Below are positions 7,429 through 16,295 of a DNA stretch of 23,152 bases, one piece after another. Location of the stretch: NCBI GenBank assembly GCA_902767465.1, contig CACXHM010000002.1:1-23152 (forward strand), in the 5' to 3' direction. The stretch's first letter is position 1. Each line of letters starts with the position of its first letter. A program made the position numbers and the translations under genes. This stretch comes from an uncultured Bacteroidia bacterium (GTDB lineage: Bacteria > Bacteroidota > Bacteroidia > Bacteroidales > UBA932). The notes under the pieces are model-generated. The model worked only from the letters and a program-made list of their open reading frames with translations. It made no database searches and was not told the DNA's origin.

Positions 7429-9989
7429 TCGGGAACCGATTTAATATACAAATCCCTTTGCGGGAACGGTATTTCTATACCGTTTTCGTTGAGAGCGTTA
7501 TAGATGGCTTCCTTGGCTTTTGCAGCATATACGAATTTTTCTTCCACCGAGACAAACTGCACGACCGAAAGATCTACGCTGCTGTCACCGAAGTCCTGGA
7601 AACGGATCTGAATGCCGAATTTCGGATCCAGGATTTCACGTCCATATTTGTCCTTTTTCTGAAGAGGCGCAAGGGCATCGAGAATAATCTGGCGAACCTG
7701 GGCCACGTTTACACCGTATTTCACGCCAACATTGAATGAAAGCAGTTCGTAGGAATGGTTGCGAGTCAGGTTCTTAAAGTTTTTATTGAAGAGAGTGGCG
7801 TTCGGAAATGCCATGACCGAGCCATCTGCAGCCACAATCTGGGTGGTCTGATAATTAATGCTGTCAACCTTTCCTCGAATGCCGTCACAGTCAACGTAAT
7901 CCCCTACCCTGAGACGTCCTGACATGAGTTGCACACCATAGAAGAAGTTGTTCAGAATGTCCTTCATTGCAAAACCGAGACCGGTGGCCAGGCCGGCGCC
8001 TATGACCTTCACGGCCGTAGTCGGTATTTTCAACAGCACGAAAATGGAAATCAGGTAGATACCCCACAGAATAATGCCTATAACGTTAGCGGCGAGGGTG
8101 AAATTGATTTCATTTTCGTTAAGCATTTTGCCGCCGGATGCCTTGAGGGCATCCTTGATCCTGTACTGTCGGTAGGCTGCCTTAATGACATAATTAAGGA
8201 ACTTGAAAACGAAGTAGAGGGTGATCACCATCGTTATCTTATACAACGACAGACTGATATACCCTTCTACATTCAGGAAGGAATATCGGAAATATTCGTT
8301 AAAGATCCCTGTGAGGTCGAAAACACCTGATGCCATCCTGAGGCTAATTGGAAATGAGAGCACGATTGCGATAGGCAAAAGTGCCTGTTTGATCAGGGCA
8401 TGAGGCCAGGTAACCGTAATCATGTCCTCGTCGGTACGGTGCGGAAGGTCAGGATGAGATTCGATGTAATTGAGTTTGGTCTGGCGTATGTGCTTGTTGT
8501 AGTAACTGCTGAGAAGATCATAAACAGCAGAAACCGTTTGAAGCAGTGTGAGCTGGAAGAACCACCAGATGAGCAGCTGTACTCCCAGAAGCACATATCC
8601 ATAAAAGGCGACAAGCGTCGTAATCACCATCACCAGCAGTGATACTATACCGAAGATCACATCGCTCTGCGGCAGAGTTTTGCGGTAATGCACAAGCGAA
8701 CATGCCTGGAAAAACGTGAAGATAAGCAGAATGGGCGGGAAGATGATATTGATGAGGCTGTTGGGAATGAATGCGATGCGGAATGATATGATTATCAAGC
8801 ACATCAGCATGGTCGGCAGATACATCATAATCCCCTTTCTCACACTGCCTTCATCCACACGGATTATCAATGAGGTAAAAACAGCTGCAAGCATCCAGGC
8901 AAATTCTACCAGGATCTTCGAAGCCATGCTGAAGAAGTGCTGGGTCGAGAAGGTACTTGCGAGCATGATGGAAAGAGCAAAGATGATTACGCTCGAAATG
9001 AGGATGGTCGTAAATCGGTTTTTAACCAGACGGTCGCGTTTGAAGATCTTGACCCTTCGTGTGAGGATGTTGACCAGAATGACGCTTACGAGGACAGCGA
9101 CCACAAGGTAGAAGAGTACAAACAGGGAGAATCCGACAACCATGGGACCGCGCCACTGGCTCTGCACGGCACCGTTTTTCTTGAGGCTATACTTGTCGGT
9201 GGCATCATTGCTGGCCTGCCGCCAATAGCGTTTGAACGATTTCAAAAGTGTCGGATATGCAGTCTGGCCTTCGATGAATATCTTGTTCTGGACCGTCTTG
9301 TATCTATCCTGGGCATAATCGTAAGCTGATTTCAACATGTTGGCGGTCTGCTGGTAGTGGGTGCTGTCCCGTACCAGCCTCTCTTTCTGCCGCTGGCTGA
9401 TTTCGAGGAGGTTCTCAGCAAAGAAAAGACAACTGTCACGGTCAATCTGTCCAAGAGAATCAAGTTGGAATGCATTTTCCCGATTTTGGAACCTGCGTTC
9501 GAGACCGCTGTGACGCGAAACCCTCACATTGGCATCGAGCACCACAACGTTGCCGAGGCTGTCAAGGTACTCGACAGTGCTTGAGGGCGGAAGGCTCCTG
9601 AGAGTGTGGATGAGCCTGGTATAGCGATCAATGTCTATGTCCAGACGCTTGACGATGTCGTCGAAAGGCATCCTCCGCGATGAGAACTCCTCATATTGGC
9701 GGGATACCTCGTTCAGCGCATAGGTCATGTCGAAGGTGTAGTCCTGTTTCTGGGAATACAGCATCAGGGACAGTTCATTGCTCTGCTGCATCATCCTCAC
9801 AAGCCGGGCATGCTGCCTTTCACCGTTTCCCCTCATTCTTTGAGCCATACGCTCAGAGTTCCTGAATGTGGAACCAAGTTCAAAGCGCAGGACGGAAAGG
9901 GTCTGCGACAGGTTTTTTTCGTTCAGTACTGCAAATGCCGGAACCAATATAAGCAGGCAAAGCAGTATGGAAAATGCTTTCTTTTTCAT
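7419..9989 (-). CDS. Large MscS-family mechanosensitive ion channel
   Basis: The protein has 856 residues. A signal peptide or first helix (5-22) is followed by about 250 residues that are Gln/Arg/Glu-rich and probably helical, then about ten membrane segments between 280 and 680. The MscS core is clear: the pore helix GAGLATGLGFAMKDILNNFF (664-683), the beta domain with VGDYVDCDGIRGKVDSI (695-711), QTTQIVAADGSVMAFPN (714-730) and a C-terminal alpha/beta cage to the end. Such large relatives sit in the inner membrane with a periplasmic N-terminal domain and open on membrane tension during hypo-osmotic shock. It is the last gene of the seven-gene operon; its ATG overlaps the stop of the GH78 gene as ATGA, pointing to translational coupling. 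Its presence behind two glycosidase genes is unusual. Confidence 0.9.
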   Translation of the reverse strand: MKKKAFSILLCLLILVPAFAVLNEKNLSQTLSVLRFELGSTFRNSERMAQRMRGNGERQHARLVRMMQQSNELSLMLYSQKQDYTFDMTYALNEVSRQYEEFSSRRMPFDDIVKRLDIDIDRYTRLIHTLRSLPPSSTVEYLDSLGNVVVLDANVRVSRHSGLERRFQNRENAFQLDSLGQIDRDSCLFFAENLLEISQRQKERLVRDSTHYQQTANMLKSAYDYAQDRYKTVQNKIFIEGQTAYPTLLKSFKRYWRQASNDATDKYSLKKNGAVQSQWRGPMVVGFSLFVLFYLVVAVLVSVILVNILTRRVKIFKRDRLVKNRFTTILISSVIIFALSIMLASTFSTQHFFSMASKILVEFAWMLAAVFTSLIIRVDEGSVRKGIMMYLPTMLMCLIIISFRIAFIPNSLINIIFPPILLIFTFFQACSLVHYRKTLPQSDVIFGIVSLLVMVITTLVAFYGYVLLGVQLLIWWFFQLTLLQTVSAVYDLLSSYYNKHIRQTKLNYIESHPDLPHRTDEDMITVTWPHALIKQALLPIAIVLSFPISLRMASGVFDLTGIFNEYFRYSFLNVEGYISLSLYKITMVITLYFVFKFLNYVIKAAYRQYRIKDALKASGGKMLNENEINFTLAANVIGIILWGIYLISIFVLLKIPTTAVKVIGAGLATGLGFAMKDILNNFFYGVQLMSGRLRVGDYVDCDGIRGKVDSINYQTTQIVAADGSVMAFPNATLFNKNFKNLTRNHSYELLSFNVGVKYGVNVAQVRQIILDALAPLQKKDKYGREILDPKFGIQIRFQDFGDSSVDLSVVQFVSVEEKFVYAAKAKEAIYNALNENGIEIPFPQRDLYIKSVPEKD

Positions 9990-12325
9990 ATAACGTATTC
10001 AGTACTTAAGCGGTGTTTTCCGGAGCCAAGTTCTACCGGGTTGTCTTTTCCTGGCATCCATACACTTGCATGCGATCCCTTCGGAACTGTAATTTTCAGA
10101 ATGAAACGTCCTCTGCGTATATCCCAGCGTACTGCTGCGGAACCCTGCGGTGTTTCGGTCTGATATGAGGCCCACTTCAGGTCTCCCATTGGAGTCGGCC
10201 GAACTATTATATGCTTGTATCCTGGTTCTTCAGGGTCGGTCTGCATGCCTGCAATTCTGGTGTAGAACCATGTCAACCCCCCTCCGAACATAGGATGGTT
10301 ACGGGAATGTTCACCATTCCAATACTCCCACATCGTATCCGCCCCCTGTTCTACCCACCATCCGAAACCGGGCTTGTCCTTTTTGTTCAGGGCTGAATAA
10401 GCAAGCTCTTTCATACCGGCGTCGCAAAGCACGTCAAAGAAAATCTGCGTGCCAAAAATACCTGTATTCAGGTGTCCCCCGTTTTCTTCGATCTCCATGC
10501 GAAGAGACTCCACGACTCCCGCACGGTATTCTTCGGGGACTCCCATGTGGAGGGCGAATACATTCGAACCGTTGTTGTATCCGTATGATTTCTTTTCAGC
10601 ATCGTAGAAAGTCCTGTGGAAAGCTGCTTTTACATCTTCGGCGAGAGAGGCGTATGATTCTGCATCTGAAGTCCTGCCCAGGGCTCGGGCAGCGTTTGCC
10701 ATGTATGCGGCACACTTCCAAAGGAAATAGGTATGCACAAGTCTGTCATCGGGGAAAGTGTAAGCCGGACACCATTCGCCGAGATTCATCCAATAGACCG
10801 GTTTTTCAGCCCCGATGGGCATCTGCATGTTCATGATACCTTCTTCCGTGCGCCAGCCTTCCATGAAACGGAGTTGTGCCTGCATGGCTTCGTAATGCTC
10901 TTCGAGAACGGAAATGTCACCGTAGTGTAAATAGTGCTCCCATGGGATGATGCACATCGCAGCACCCCATGCCACACCTCCTCCGCATCCTGGATGCCAG
11001 GGAGCCCCGTTGGGGACATATCCTGTTTCCCTGTCCTGACAGTCGGACATATCGCGAAGCCATTTGCGGTAGAAATGATCTGCATCGAAATTGTGCATGA
11101 CCGCAACGCAAGCGACCTGTCCGTCACCGGTATAAGGGCCTTTTTCACGATGTGGGCAGTCGGTTGCGACTCCCATGTGCATATTGTCGGTCTGGGTGCG
11201 CCAGAACAGGCGGTTCAGCCTGCCAAGCAGCGGATTGGAGCAGTCGAAGTGTCCGGTGACGCGGATGTTTGTATAAATCGCTTCCGCTTTCAGGTTGGAT
11301 GGTTTGAGTTCCCCGGGCCAGCCTTTCACCTTTACTCTACGGAAACTGTACCAGTTGAAGGAAGGTGCGTAGCTTTCTTTCCCGCTTCCTTTGCAGATAT
11401 ATTTGTAGTCCCCGTTCCAGCCGCGTTTAACCCAATTCTTAAGGTCCTCTTCATCGGGAAGAGGGTGCTCCAGCACTATTTCCGTACCTGCTTCCGCCTT
11501 TATGCCGTAAAGATGCACTCGACCCGTAATATAATCCCCGAAATCAACCTCCCAGTCGCCTTCTTCATTTTTTGTAATGCTCACCGGATCTAGGACTTCC
11601 ATTATCCTGTCTTCAAGACCGTCCTGCCGTTCGAGTTTTCCGAGGGGCGCTTCACGCCGAACTGCCGGCAGCCATTCCCCTCCCTGTTCGAGACGGGCGT
11701 CATACTCTTCTCCGAGATAAATGCTGTTCCAGACTATGGGACTTTTCCGGACCATCCAGCTTCCGTCGGTCGCTATCGTTTTCACGGAGCCGTCCTTGTA
11801 CCTGAGAACTATCTGGCAGATCAGTCTCGGGGTTCCGAACGGTGAAATCCAGCCCTTGCGGTACGCACTGAACCAGCCGTTGCCGACAGTTACGTCTGCC
11901 GTATTCTCTCCCTTGCAAAGCATTCGTGTTATATCATAGGCGAGATACATCACCCTGTAATTCTTGAAGTTGCGGTCATCAACTTTGATCCCGTAATTAT
12001 GTCCACTCTCTCTGACACCGTACATCGTCTCGTTAGGAACATAATAATCTTCACCAACCCGCTTGCCGTTGATTTTCATCTCGAACATTCCGAGGCCGCA
12101 GACATAGACCGTAGCCTGCTCCAGCCTGGCATCCACCTCAAATTCCTTGCGGAATTCCGGGGTGGGATGAAGATCTGCATTGTTGTCAAAGAACTCGCCC
12201 TGCCAGGGTGCCCCGATCCACTCGGCCTGCCAGCTTTCGATGTCTTTGATTTCGTTTATCTCGCCTGTACATGCTATCAGCAGCAACGGGCATAACAACA
12301 CTCTGGAGATTCTATTTAAATGCAT
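9986..12325 (-). CDS. GH78 alpha-L-rhamnosidase, lipoprotein
   Basis: A 779-residue protein with a lipoprotein signal (lipobox LLIAC, Cys19). Domains in order: an N-terminal beta-sandwich beginning AEWIGAPW (34-41) and containing the galactose-binding-like block ATVYVCGLGMFEMKINGKRVG (71-91) and NGWFSAYRKG (149-158); a second beta domain; an (alpha/alpha)6 barrel from about 365; and a C-terminal beta-sandwich with HIIVRP (705-710). The catalytic-acid region VATDCPHREKGPYTGDGQV (386-404) corresponds to the TDCPHRE variant of GH78, with Glu394 the likely acid. GADTMWEYWNGEHSRNH (661-677), with Glu667, is the likely general-base region. It should release terminal alpha-L-rhamnose at the outer or periplasmic membrane face. 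Its start overlaps the GH106 stop as TAATG, so the two hydrolases are probably made together and may act on the same rhamnoside. Confidence 0.92.
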   Translation of the reverse strand: MHLNRISRVLLCPLLLIACTGEINEIKDIESWQAEWIGAPWQGEFFDNNADLHPTPEFRKEFEVDARLEQATVYVCGLGMFEMKINGKRVGEDYYVPNETMYGVRESGHNYGIKVDDRNFKNYRVMYLAYDITRMLCKGENTADVTVGNGWFSAYRKGWISPFGTPRLICQIVLRYKDGSVKTIATDGSWMVRKSPIVWNSIYLGEEYDARLEQGGEWLPAVRREAPLGKLERQDGLEDRIMEVLDPVSITKNEEGDWEVDFGDYITGRVHLYGIKAEAGTEIVLEHPLPDEEDLKNWVKRGWNGDYKYICKGSGKESYAPSFNWYSFRRVKVKGWPGELKPSNLKAEAIYTNIRVTGHFDCSNPLLGRLNRLFWRTQTDNMHMGVATDCPHREKGPYTGDGQVACVAVMHNFDADHFYRKWLRDMSDCQDRETGYVPNGAPWHPGCGGGVAWGAAMCIIPWEHYLHYGDISVLEEHYEAMQAQLRFMEGWRTEEGIMNMQMPIGAEKPVYWMNLGEWCPAYTFPDDRLVHTYFLWKCAAYMANAARALGRTSDAESYASLAEDVKAAFHRTFYDAEKKSYGYNNGSNVFALHMGVPEEYRAGVVESLRMEIEENGGHLNTGIFGTQIFFDVLCDAGMKELAYSALNKKDKPGFGWWVEQGADTMWEYWNGEHSRNHPMFGGGLTWFYTRIAGMQTDPEEPGYKHIIVRPTPMGDLKWASYQTETPQGSAAVRWDIRRGRFILKITVPKGSHASVWMPGKDNPVELGSGKHRLSTEYVI

Positions 12326-15300
12326 TATTTTATAAAGTTAAGATTTACAGGTCCCAAAAGCCCCGAAGGGAGAAGCGGGTCGTCTTGAACATAGAAAGCC
12401 TTAGGGGTGAAAGTCAGGGCATCCCTTGTGAACTCAAGGTTCTTGCCGCGGAAATAATCAGGTTTGGCATCCCCGATGAGGCGGTTGACCCAGAGGTTTG
12501 TAACCCTGACCTCAAGGTGGTTCTCGCCCTCATGTACGGCTTCGCTGATGTCAAGTTTGAAAGGTGGTCTCCAGAGGGTTCGCAGTGCTATGCCGTTCAC
12601 GAACACTTCGGCAATGTTCTTAACATCTCCGAGTGACAGTTCGATGCGACCATCCGGGATGCTCTCCAGTCTGAAGGTATTTCTGTATATGGCGGTGCCG
12701 GAGAAATGGCGAATGCCTTCCGTCGAGCTTTCGTTGAGCGGGCAGAGTTCTCCCATAACTGTCCCTTCGGGAGCACCGCGTCCCTGCTGGAATTCTACTG
12801 TCCATGGGCCGTTCATGGTCCGGGTCGAAGTGATTTTCGGTGCTTTAACCTTCCTTGAATGGGATGCTGAATTAAGGAATACCACAAATACGGCATCGTC
12901 CGGAGCAAGATCCAGCGGGACCACCGTACGACCTCCCCTGAAAAAGAAACCCGTGGGAAGCATCTCGGCACTTTCCGCATTCCAGATTTCCACTGCATGT
13001 CCGTATGTCCTGAACGACATTTTTGCAGAAATCTTCTGTTCGGATGGATTGCTGACCCAATAGATATCGGCGCCTTCAAGGGTCCTGTGAACGACTTTGA
13101 GGGAGTCAGGACCGTCAAAATCCTTCTCAATACCTCTGCAAGCTTTTTCAAGGGCCTTGCCTGGCTCCACCACTGGGATACCGGCCGACCGTATCGATTC
13201 GATCATCCCCTTCGATCTGTCGGACAGCACGTCGGTGCTTGGATCCAGACAGAGTATGCCATAGCTCATGCCAGAATCGGTAACGAGCCTGCCGTTTTCG
13301 ATCCGGATGGCTTCGAGCAGGGTTTCCGGTCCTGCGAAATCGTAATTGAAACCGGATGGCACCTGGGGCTCGCTATGAGAATAAAGCCCTGTGATATTGT
13401 TGTCGTCGCCGTAAAGCCACAGGATGTCGGCCACGTTCCTGCCCTGCTGGAGCATAGCAGAACTGCGGCTCAGATAATCCATCCATGCGACTGCCTGCTC
13501 CGCCCATGTCTCATGCCGGGTGAACCATTGCCCGTAAACTCCAAGTCCAAGACCGGGAAACACATCATCGCATGGCTGGTGGGCTGAATCATGAATAACG
13601 AAGCGGTTGAGTCCGCATGAAAGCTCCATGTCAACCGTATGTTTCAAGTTTTCAGGACAATAACTGTATGCCTGACGCTCAAGGCCAATGGACGTCAGAC
13701 TTTCAGCCGCCACCAGATTCTGTCCATAGATATGCGCAACAGATGCGCTCTCGCGGATATCAGCCTTGCCTTCAAGGTCCCTGTCGGGAGTCCCTACCTT
13801 TCCGGGAACCCACATTCCGGACATCGGGTAAAGTGCTGTTTTCTTTATCTGCATGCCGTCTGCGGGGAAAACACGTCCGTTCTCATGCGATTCAATAAAG
13901 CATCCCTCCATGCCATATTCCTCTTTTACGAGGCGGCTAAGCCTGGCATAGTTCTCGGAAAAGAGTTCTCCGAGAGTGAGGCGAAGGTCGAGCAGGAACT
14001 TCTCCGTCCGAGCCGTACTCTCTATCACAGCTCCGGTCATTGCAGGAAGCCAGAGCCTGGGGTCATAACCGCGTCTTTTCCTGAATTCATCGCGGAGACG
14101 CGGTGTCCAGTTCTGGACATTTGCTTCGTAGCTGTCGGTGAGCATATGCCTGATTCCCCGCTCACCGAGAAGGCCGTCTGCAGCCTCCTTATACATATCA
14201 ATATAGTTGCGGAAATACCTGGTCCAGGCATCTGCATCAAGTTTGTCTACCTCGAGACCTGTTGCCTCGGGAGAAGCCGGATGATTCTTTTTGCCTGTGA
14301 GGCTTGCCCCAAAACGGAACACTACCCACTCCCCTTCAGGAAAGTCCCAGTCAAGAATACCGCTCCGGAAGCAGTCGCTCAGATCGATGACAGATGTCCA
14401 GATCTCATCCTCTGTTGCTTCAGGTGAAGGATTGCTCCTTATGTCATGGGCCTGGCCGAATACGGCCTTTTCCTCGAAATGATTCGTACGTACTTCCGTA
14501 AAGAGTCTGAATTCCCCAAGCTCAGACCAAAGCGGGTCCGGTTTCCTCCGCTCCTCGGTATAATGATAAGACGCTTTTGGGTTTTTCCTTTTGAGACGGA
14601 AATACCTTCCCGTGACCGCCTCTTCAAACGAGATGGTCTGTTCTGCGCATCCTCCGATCGGAATGCCGGCCACTGTCCTGAAATTGATACCATCATCGCT
14701 TACAAGAAGAGAATCATCGCAGACCGGCTGCGGGGAATGCATTCCGTTTCTATTGCGGACGTTCACTACCGTAAGGCTTCGGAAACTTTGGGGTTCATCG
14801 AATTCGTATTGCACCCAGGCATAGCCGTCATTTCCTGCAGGAAGCCTTCCGACATCGTTCAGCCTGCCATTGCTGAGTTGTTCCACACTGAAACTGCCGC
14901 CGCTGGATGTCACCCTTGCTCCCAGTTCCACAAGACTTTTGGAGGCTGTCGGTCTTCGGGCGGCGATAATTGCCACATCTTTATAATAAGTCTCACTGAC
15001 TTCTGCGGAAGAAGGTCCGGACACCACATTCGGCATGTCCTGAAACTTTCCGGTGCACCCGGGAGGGAGAGTTATGCTTCCGTGGAAATGCCTTCCTCCT
15101 TGCACGGGGGTCTCACTCCATACAAGTTTTTTCATGGCATCCTCCGGCTTAACCCAGGGTCCGCCTGTGGAGCTGAAACCGGGAGAACTTGCGATGCCGA
15201 CATCGAATCCAAGCGAATCCGACATGCGAATAGCCGTTCGGAAAGCTTTCTTCCATCCGGCAGACATGTAATCCAGGCGTTCCTCTACGATTTTAGGGGT

Positions 15301-15564
15301 TGTGAAATTAGCATCGAAGACATGAAATCCTCCGGCTCCTATGCGGTTCATCCACTCTATGTCTTTCCTTACACCATCTTCGGTGATGTTGCCGTTCATC
15401 CAATGCCACCACAGGAGCGGTTTTGCACTTTGAGGCGGGGTTGTAAAACATGCCCGGAGCATGGTTGCTGTTTCATCATCGGCAGATGTCTCCGCTTCCC
15501 TGCACCCTGGGATGGCGGCAAGTGCAGATGCGAACATAAAGAGAACAATATATTTCATTTTCAT
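12325..15564 (-). CDS. GH106-type alpha-L-rhamnosidase, lipoprotein with inserted discoidin-like domain
   Basis: A 1079-residue protein with a lipoprotein signal (AAIPGC, Cys21). The GH106 N-terminal motif LLWWHWMNGNITEDGVRKDIE lies at 50-70. Residues about 215-355 break the barrel with a beta-sandwich resembling an F5/8-type (discoidin) carbohydrate-binding domain: SVEQLSNGRLND, WVQYEFDEPQSFRSLTV and RYFRLKRK. The barrel resumes with TDSYEANVQNWTP (476-488), CFIESHENG (555-563) and AAESLTSIG (619-627); Glu480, Glu558 and Glu621 are the conserved acidic candidates. The C-terminal sandwich carries FVNGIALRTLWRPPF and VTNLWVNRLIGD, as in other GH106 proteins. The start overlaps the tcdA stop as ATGA. 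Compared with the GH106 at 383-3148 it is about 160 residues longer and membrane-anchored, so the two probably differ in location and substrate. Confidence 0.9.
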   Translation of the reverse strand: MKMKYIVLFMFASALAAIPGCREAETSADDETATMLRACFTTPPQSAKPLLWWHWMNGNITEDGVRKDIEWMNRIGAGGFHVFDANFTTPKIVEERLDYMSAGWKKAFRTAIRMSDSLGFDVGIASSPGFSSTGGPWVKPEDAMKKLVWSETPVQGGRHFHGSITLPPGCTGKFQDMPNVVSGPSSAEVSETYYKDVAIIAARRPTASKSLVELGARVTSSGGSFSVEQLSNGRLNDVGRLPAGNDGYAWVQYEFDEPQSFRSLTVVNVRNRNGMHSPQPVCDDSLLVSDDGINFRTVAGIPIGGCAEQTISFEEAVTGRYFRLKRKNPKASYHYTEERRKPDPLWSELGEFRLFTEVRTNHFEEKAVFGQAHDIRSNPSPEATEDEIWTSVIDLSDCFRSGILDWDFPEGEWVVFRFGASLTGKKNHPASPEATGLEVDKLDADAWTRYFRNYIDMYKEAADGLLGERGIRHMLTDSYEANVQNWTPRLRDEFRKRRGYDPRLWLPAMTGAVIESTARTEKFLLDLRLTLGELFSENYARLSRLVKEEYGMEGCFIESHENGRVFPADGMQIKKTALYPMSGMWVPGKVGTPDRDLEGKADIRESASVAHIYGQNLVAAESLTSIGLERQAYSYCPENLKHTVDMELSCGLNRFVIHDSAHQPCDDVFPGLGLGVYGQWFTRHETWAEQAVAWMDYLSRSSAMLQQGRNVADILWLYGDDNNITGLYSHSEPQVPSGFNYDFAGPETLLEAIRIENGRLVTDSGMSYGILCLDPSTDVLSDRSKGMIESIRSAGIPVVEPGKALEKACRGIEKDFDGPDSLKVVHRTLEGADIYWVSNPSEQKISAKMSFRTYGHAVEIWNAESAEMLPTGFFFRGGRTVVPLDLAPDDAVFVVFLNSASHSRKVKAPKITSTRTMNGPWTVEFQQGRGAPEGTVMGELCPLNESSTEGIRHFSGTAIYRNTFRLESIPDGRIELSLGDVKNIAEVFVNGIALRTLWRPPFKLDISEAVHEGENHLEVRVTNLWVNRLIGDAKPDYFRGKNLEFTRDALTFTPKAFYVQDDPLLPSGLLGPVNLNFIK

Positions 15565-16295
15565 GATATCAGGGTATTGATGGCAAGGCCGGCGAGAGTG
15601 AGTCCGAATATGCCGGTAATATGAGCAATGGTGCCGTTGATAGCGGCTTTTTTGAACAGTCCGGGGTCCAGCTCAGGATCAGGCGCCGCACCTTTGTTCT
15701 GAAGCACTTCTTCATCGTAGACACAAAGGAAATCCTTTGATGGCATTATCCCCTTCTGGCGTATGCGCTTTCGCAGCATGGACCCCAGGGGGCATCCGCG
15801 GACTTTCCAGAATTCGGCGACCCTGATCTTTGTTGGATCGGTCTTGAGCGCCGAACCCATAGATGAAAGAAAGACTGCGTCGGTCGCCGTAGCGTTCAGG
15901 ATAAGGGTTATCTTATCTTTCAGTGAATCGATGCAGTCGATAATGCAATCATAATCCCGCAGATTGAAGCAATCGGCCGTCTCCTCGGTATAGACCTCAT
16001 TGCGGGCATTTACGACTGCTTCGGGATTGATCCTGAGAAGCCGTTTTTTCATTTCATCCGTCTTCACGGCACCGATGTTCTCCGAATCCGCCATCAGCTG
16101 GCGATTTACATTGCTTGCAGAGATACGGTCGGCATCCACGATTGTAAGATATCCTATCCCCGAGCGTATCAGAGCTTCCGCGCACCAGCTGCCCACGCCC
16201 CCGATTCCGAAAACTATGACGCGTGCATCTTTCAGACGCCTCATAGCTTCGGCCCCCAGCAGCAGTTCGGTACGGCTGAATAGATCTTCGTTCAT
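15561..16295 (-). CDS. tcdA: tRNA threonylcarbamoyladenosine dehydratase (TcdA/CsdL)
   Basis: A ThiF/E1-like ATP-dependent enzyme of about 244 residues that cyclises t6A to ct6A at position 37 of ANN-decoding tRNAs. Visible are the ATP-binding VFGIGGVGSWCAEALIRSGIG (numbered from the upstream alternative start, 31-51), the VDADRISASNVNRQL segment with the nucleotide-contacting Asp (56-70), IDCIDSLKDKI (122-132) and the family region with GCPLGSMLRKRIR (170-182) that separates TcdA from MoeB/ThiF. The start at 16295 gives a TAATG overlap with the upstream DUF4015 stop; an ATG at 16304 would add three residues and overlap by 10 nt. TcdA normally works with CsdA/CsdE, which are not in this window. 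Its stop overlaps the GH106 start as ATGA. Confidence 0.92.
   Translation of the reverse strand: MNEDLFSRTELLLGAEAMRRLKDARVIVFGIGGVGSWCAEALIRSGIGYLTIVDADRISASNVNRQLMADSENIGAVKTDEMKKRLLRINPEAVVNARNEVYTEETADCFNLRDYDCIIDCIDSLKDKITLILNATATDAVFLSSMGSALKTDPTKIRVAEFWKVRGCPLGSMLRKRIRQKGIMPSKDFLCVYDEEVLQNKGAAPDPELDPGLFKKAAINGTIAHITGIFGLTLAGLAINTLIS

Noticed and set aside
13639..14427. Plus-strand open frame of 262 codons
   Set aside because: Antisense to the GH106 catalytic region and without coherent sequence features.
14446..15624. Plus-strand open frame of 392 codons opposite the second GH106
   Set aside because: The minus strand encodes clear GH106 motifs across the same span; the plus-strand product shows no recognisable domain and lacks promoter or ribosome-binding evidence.
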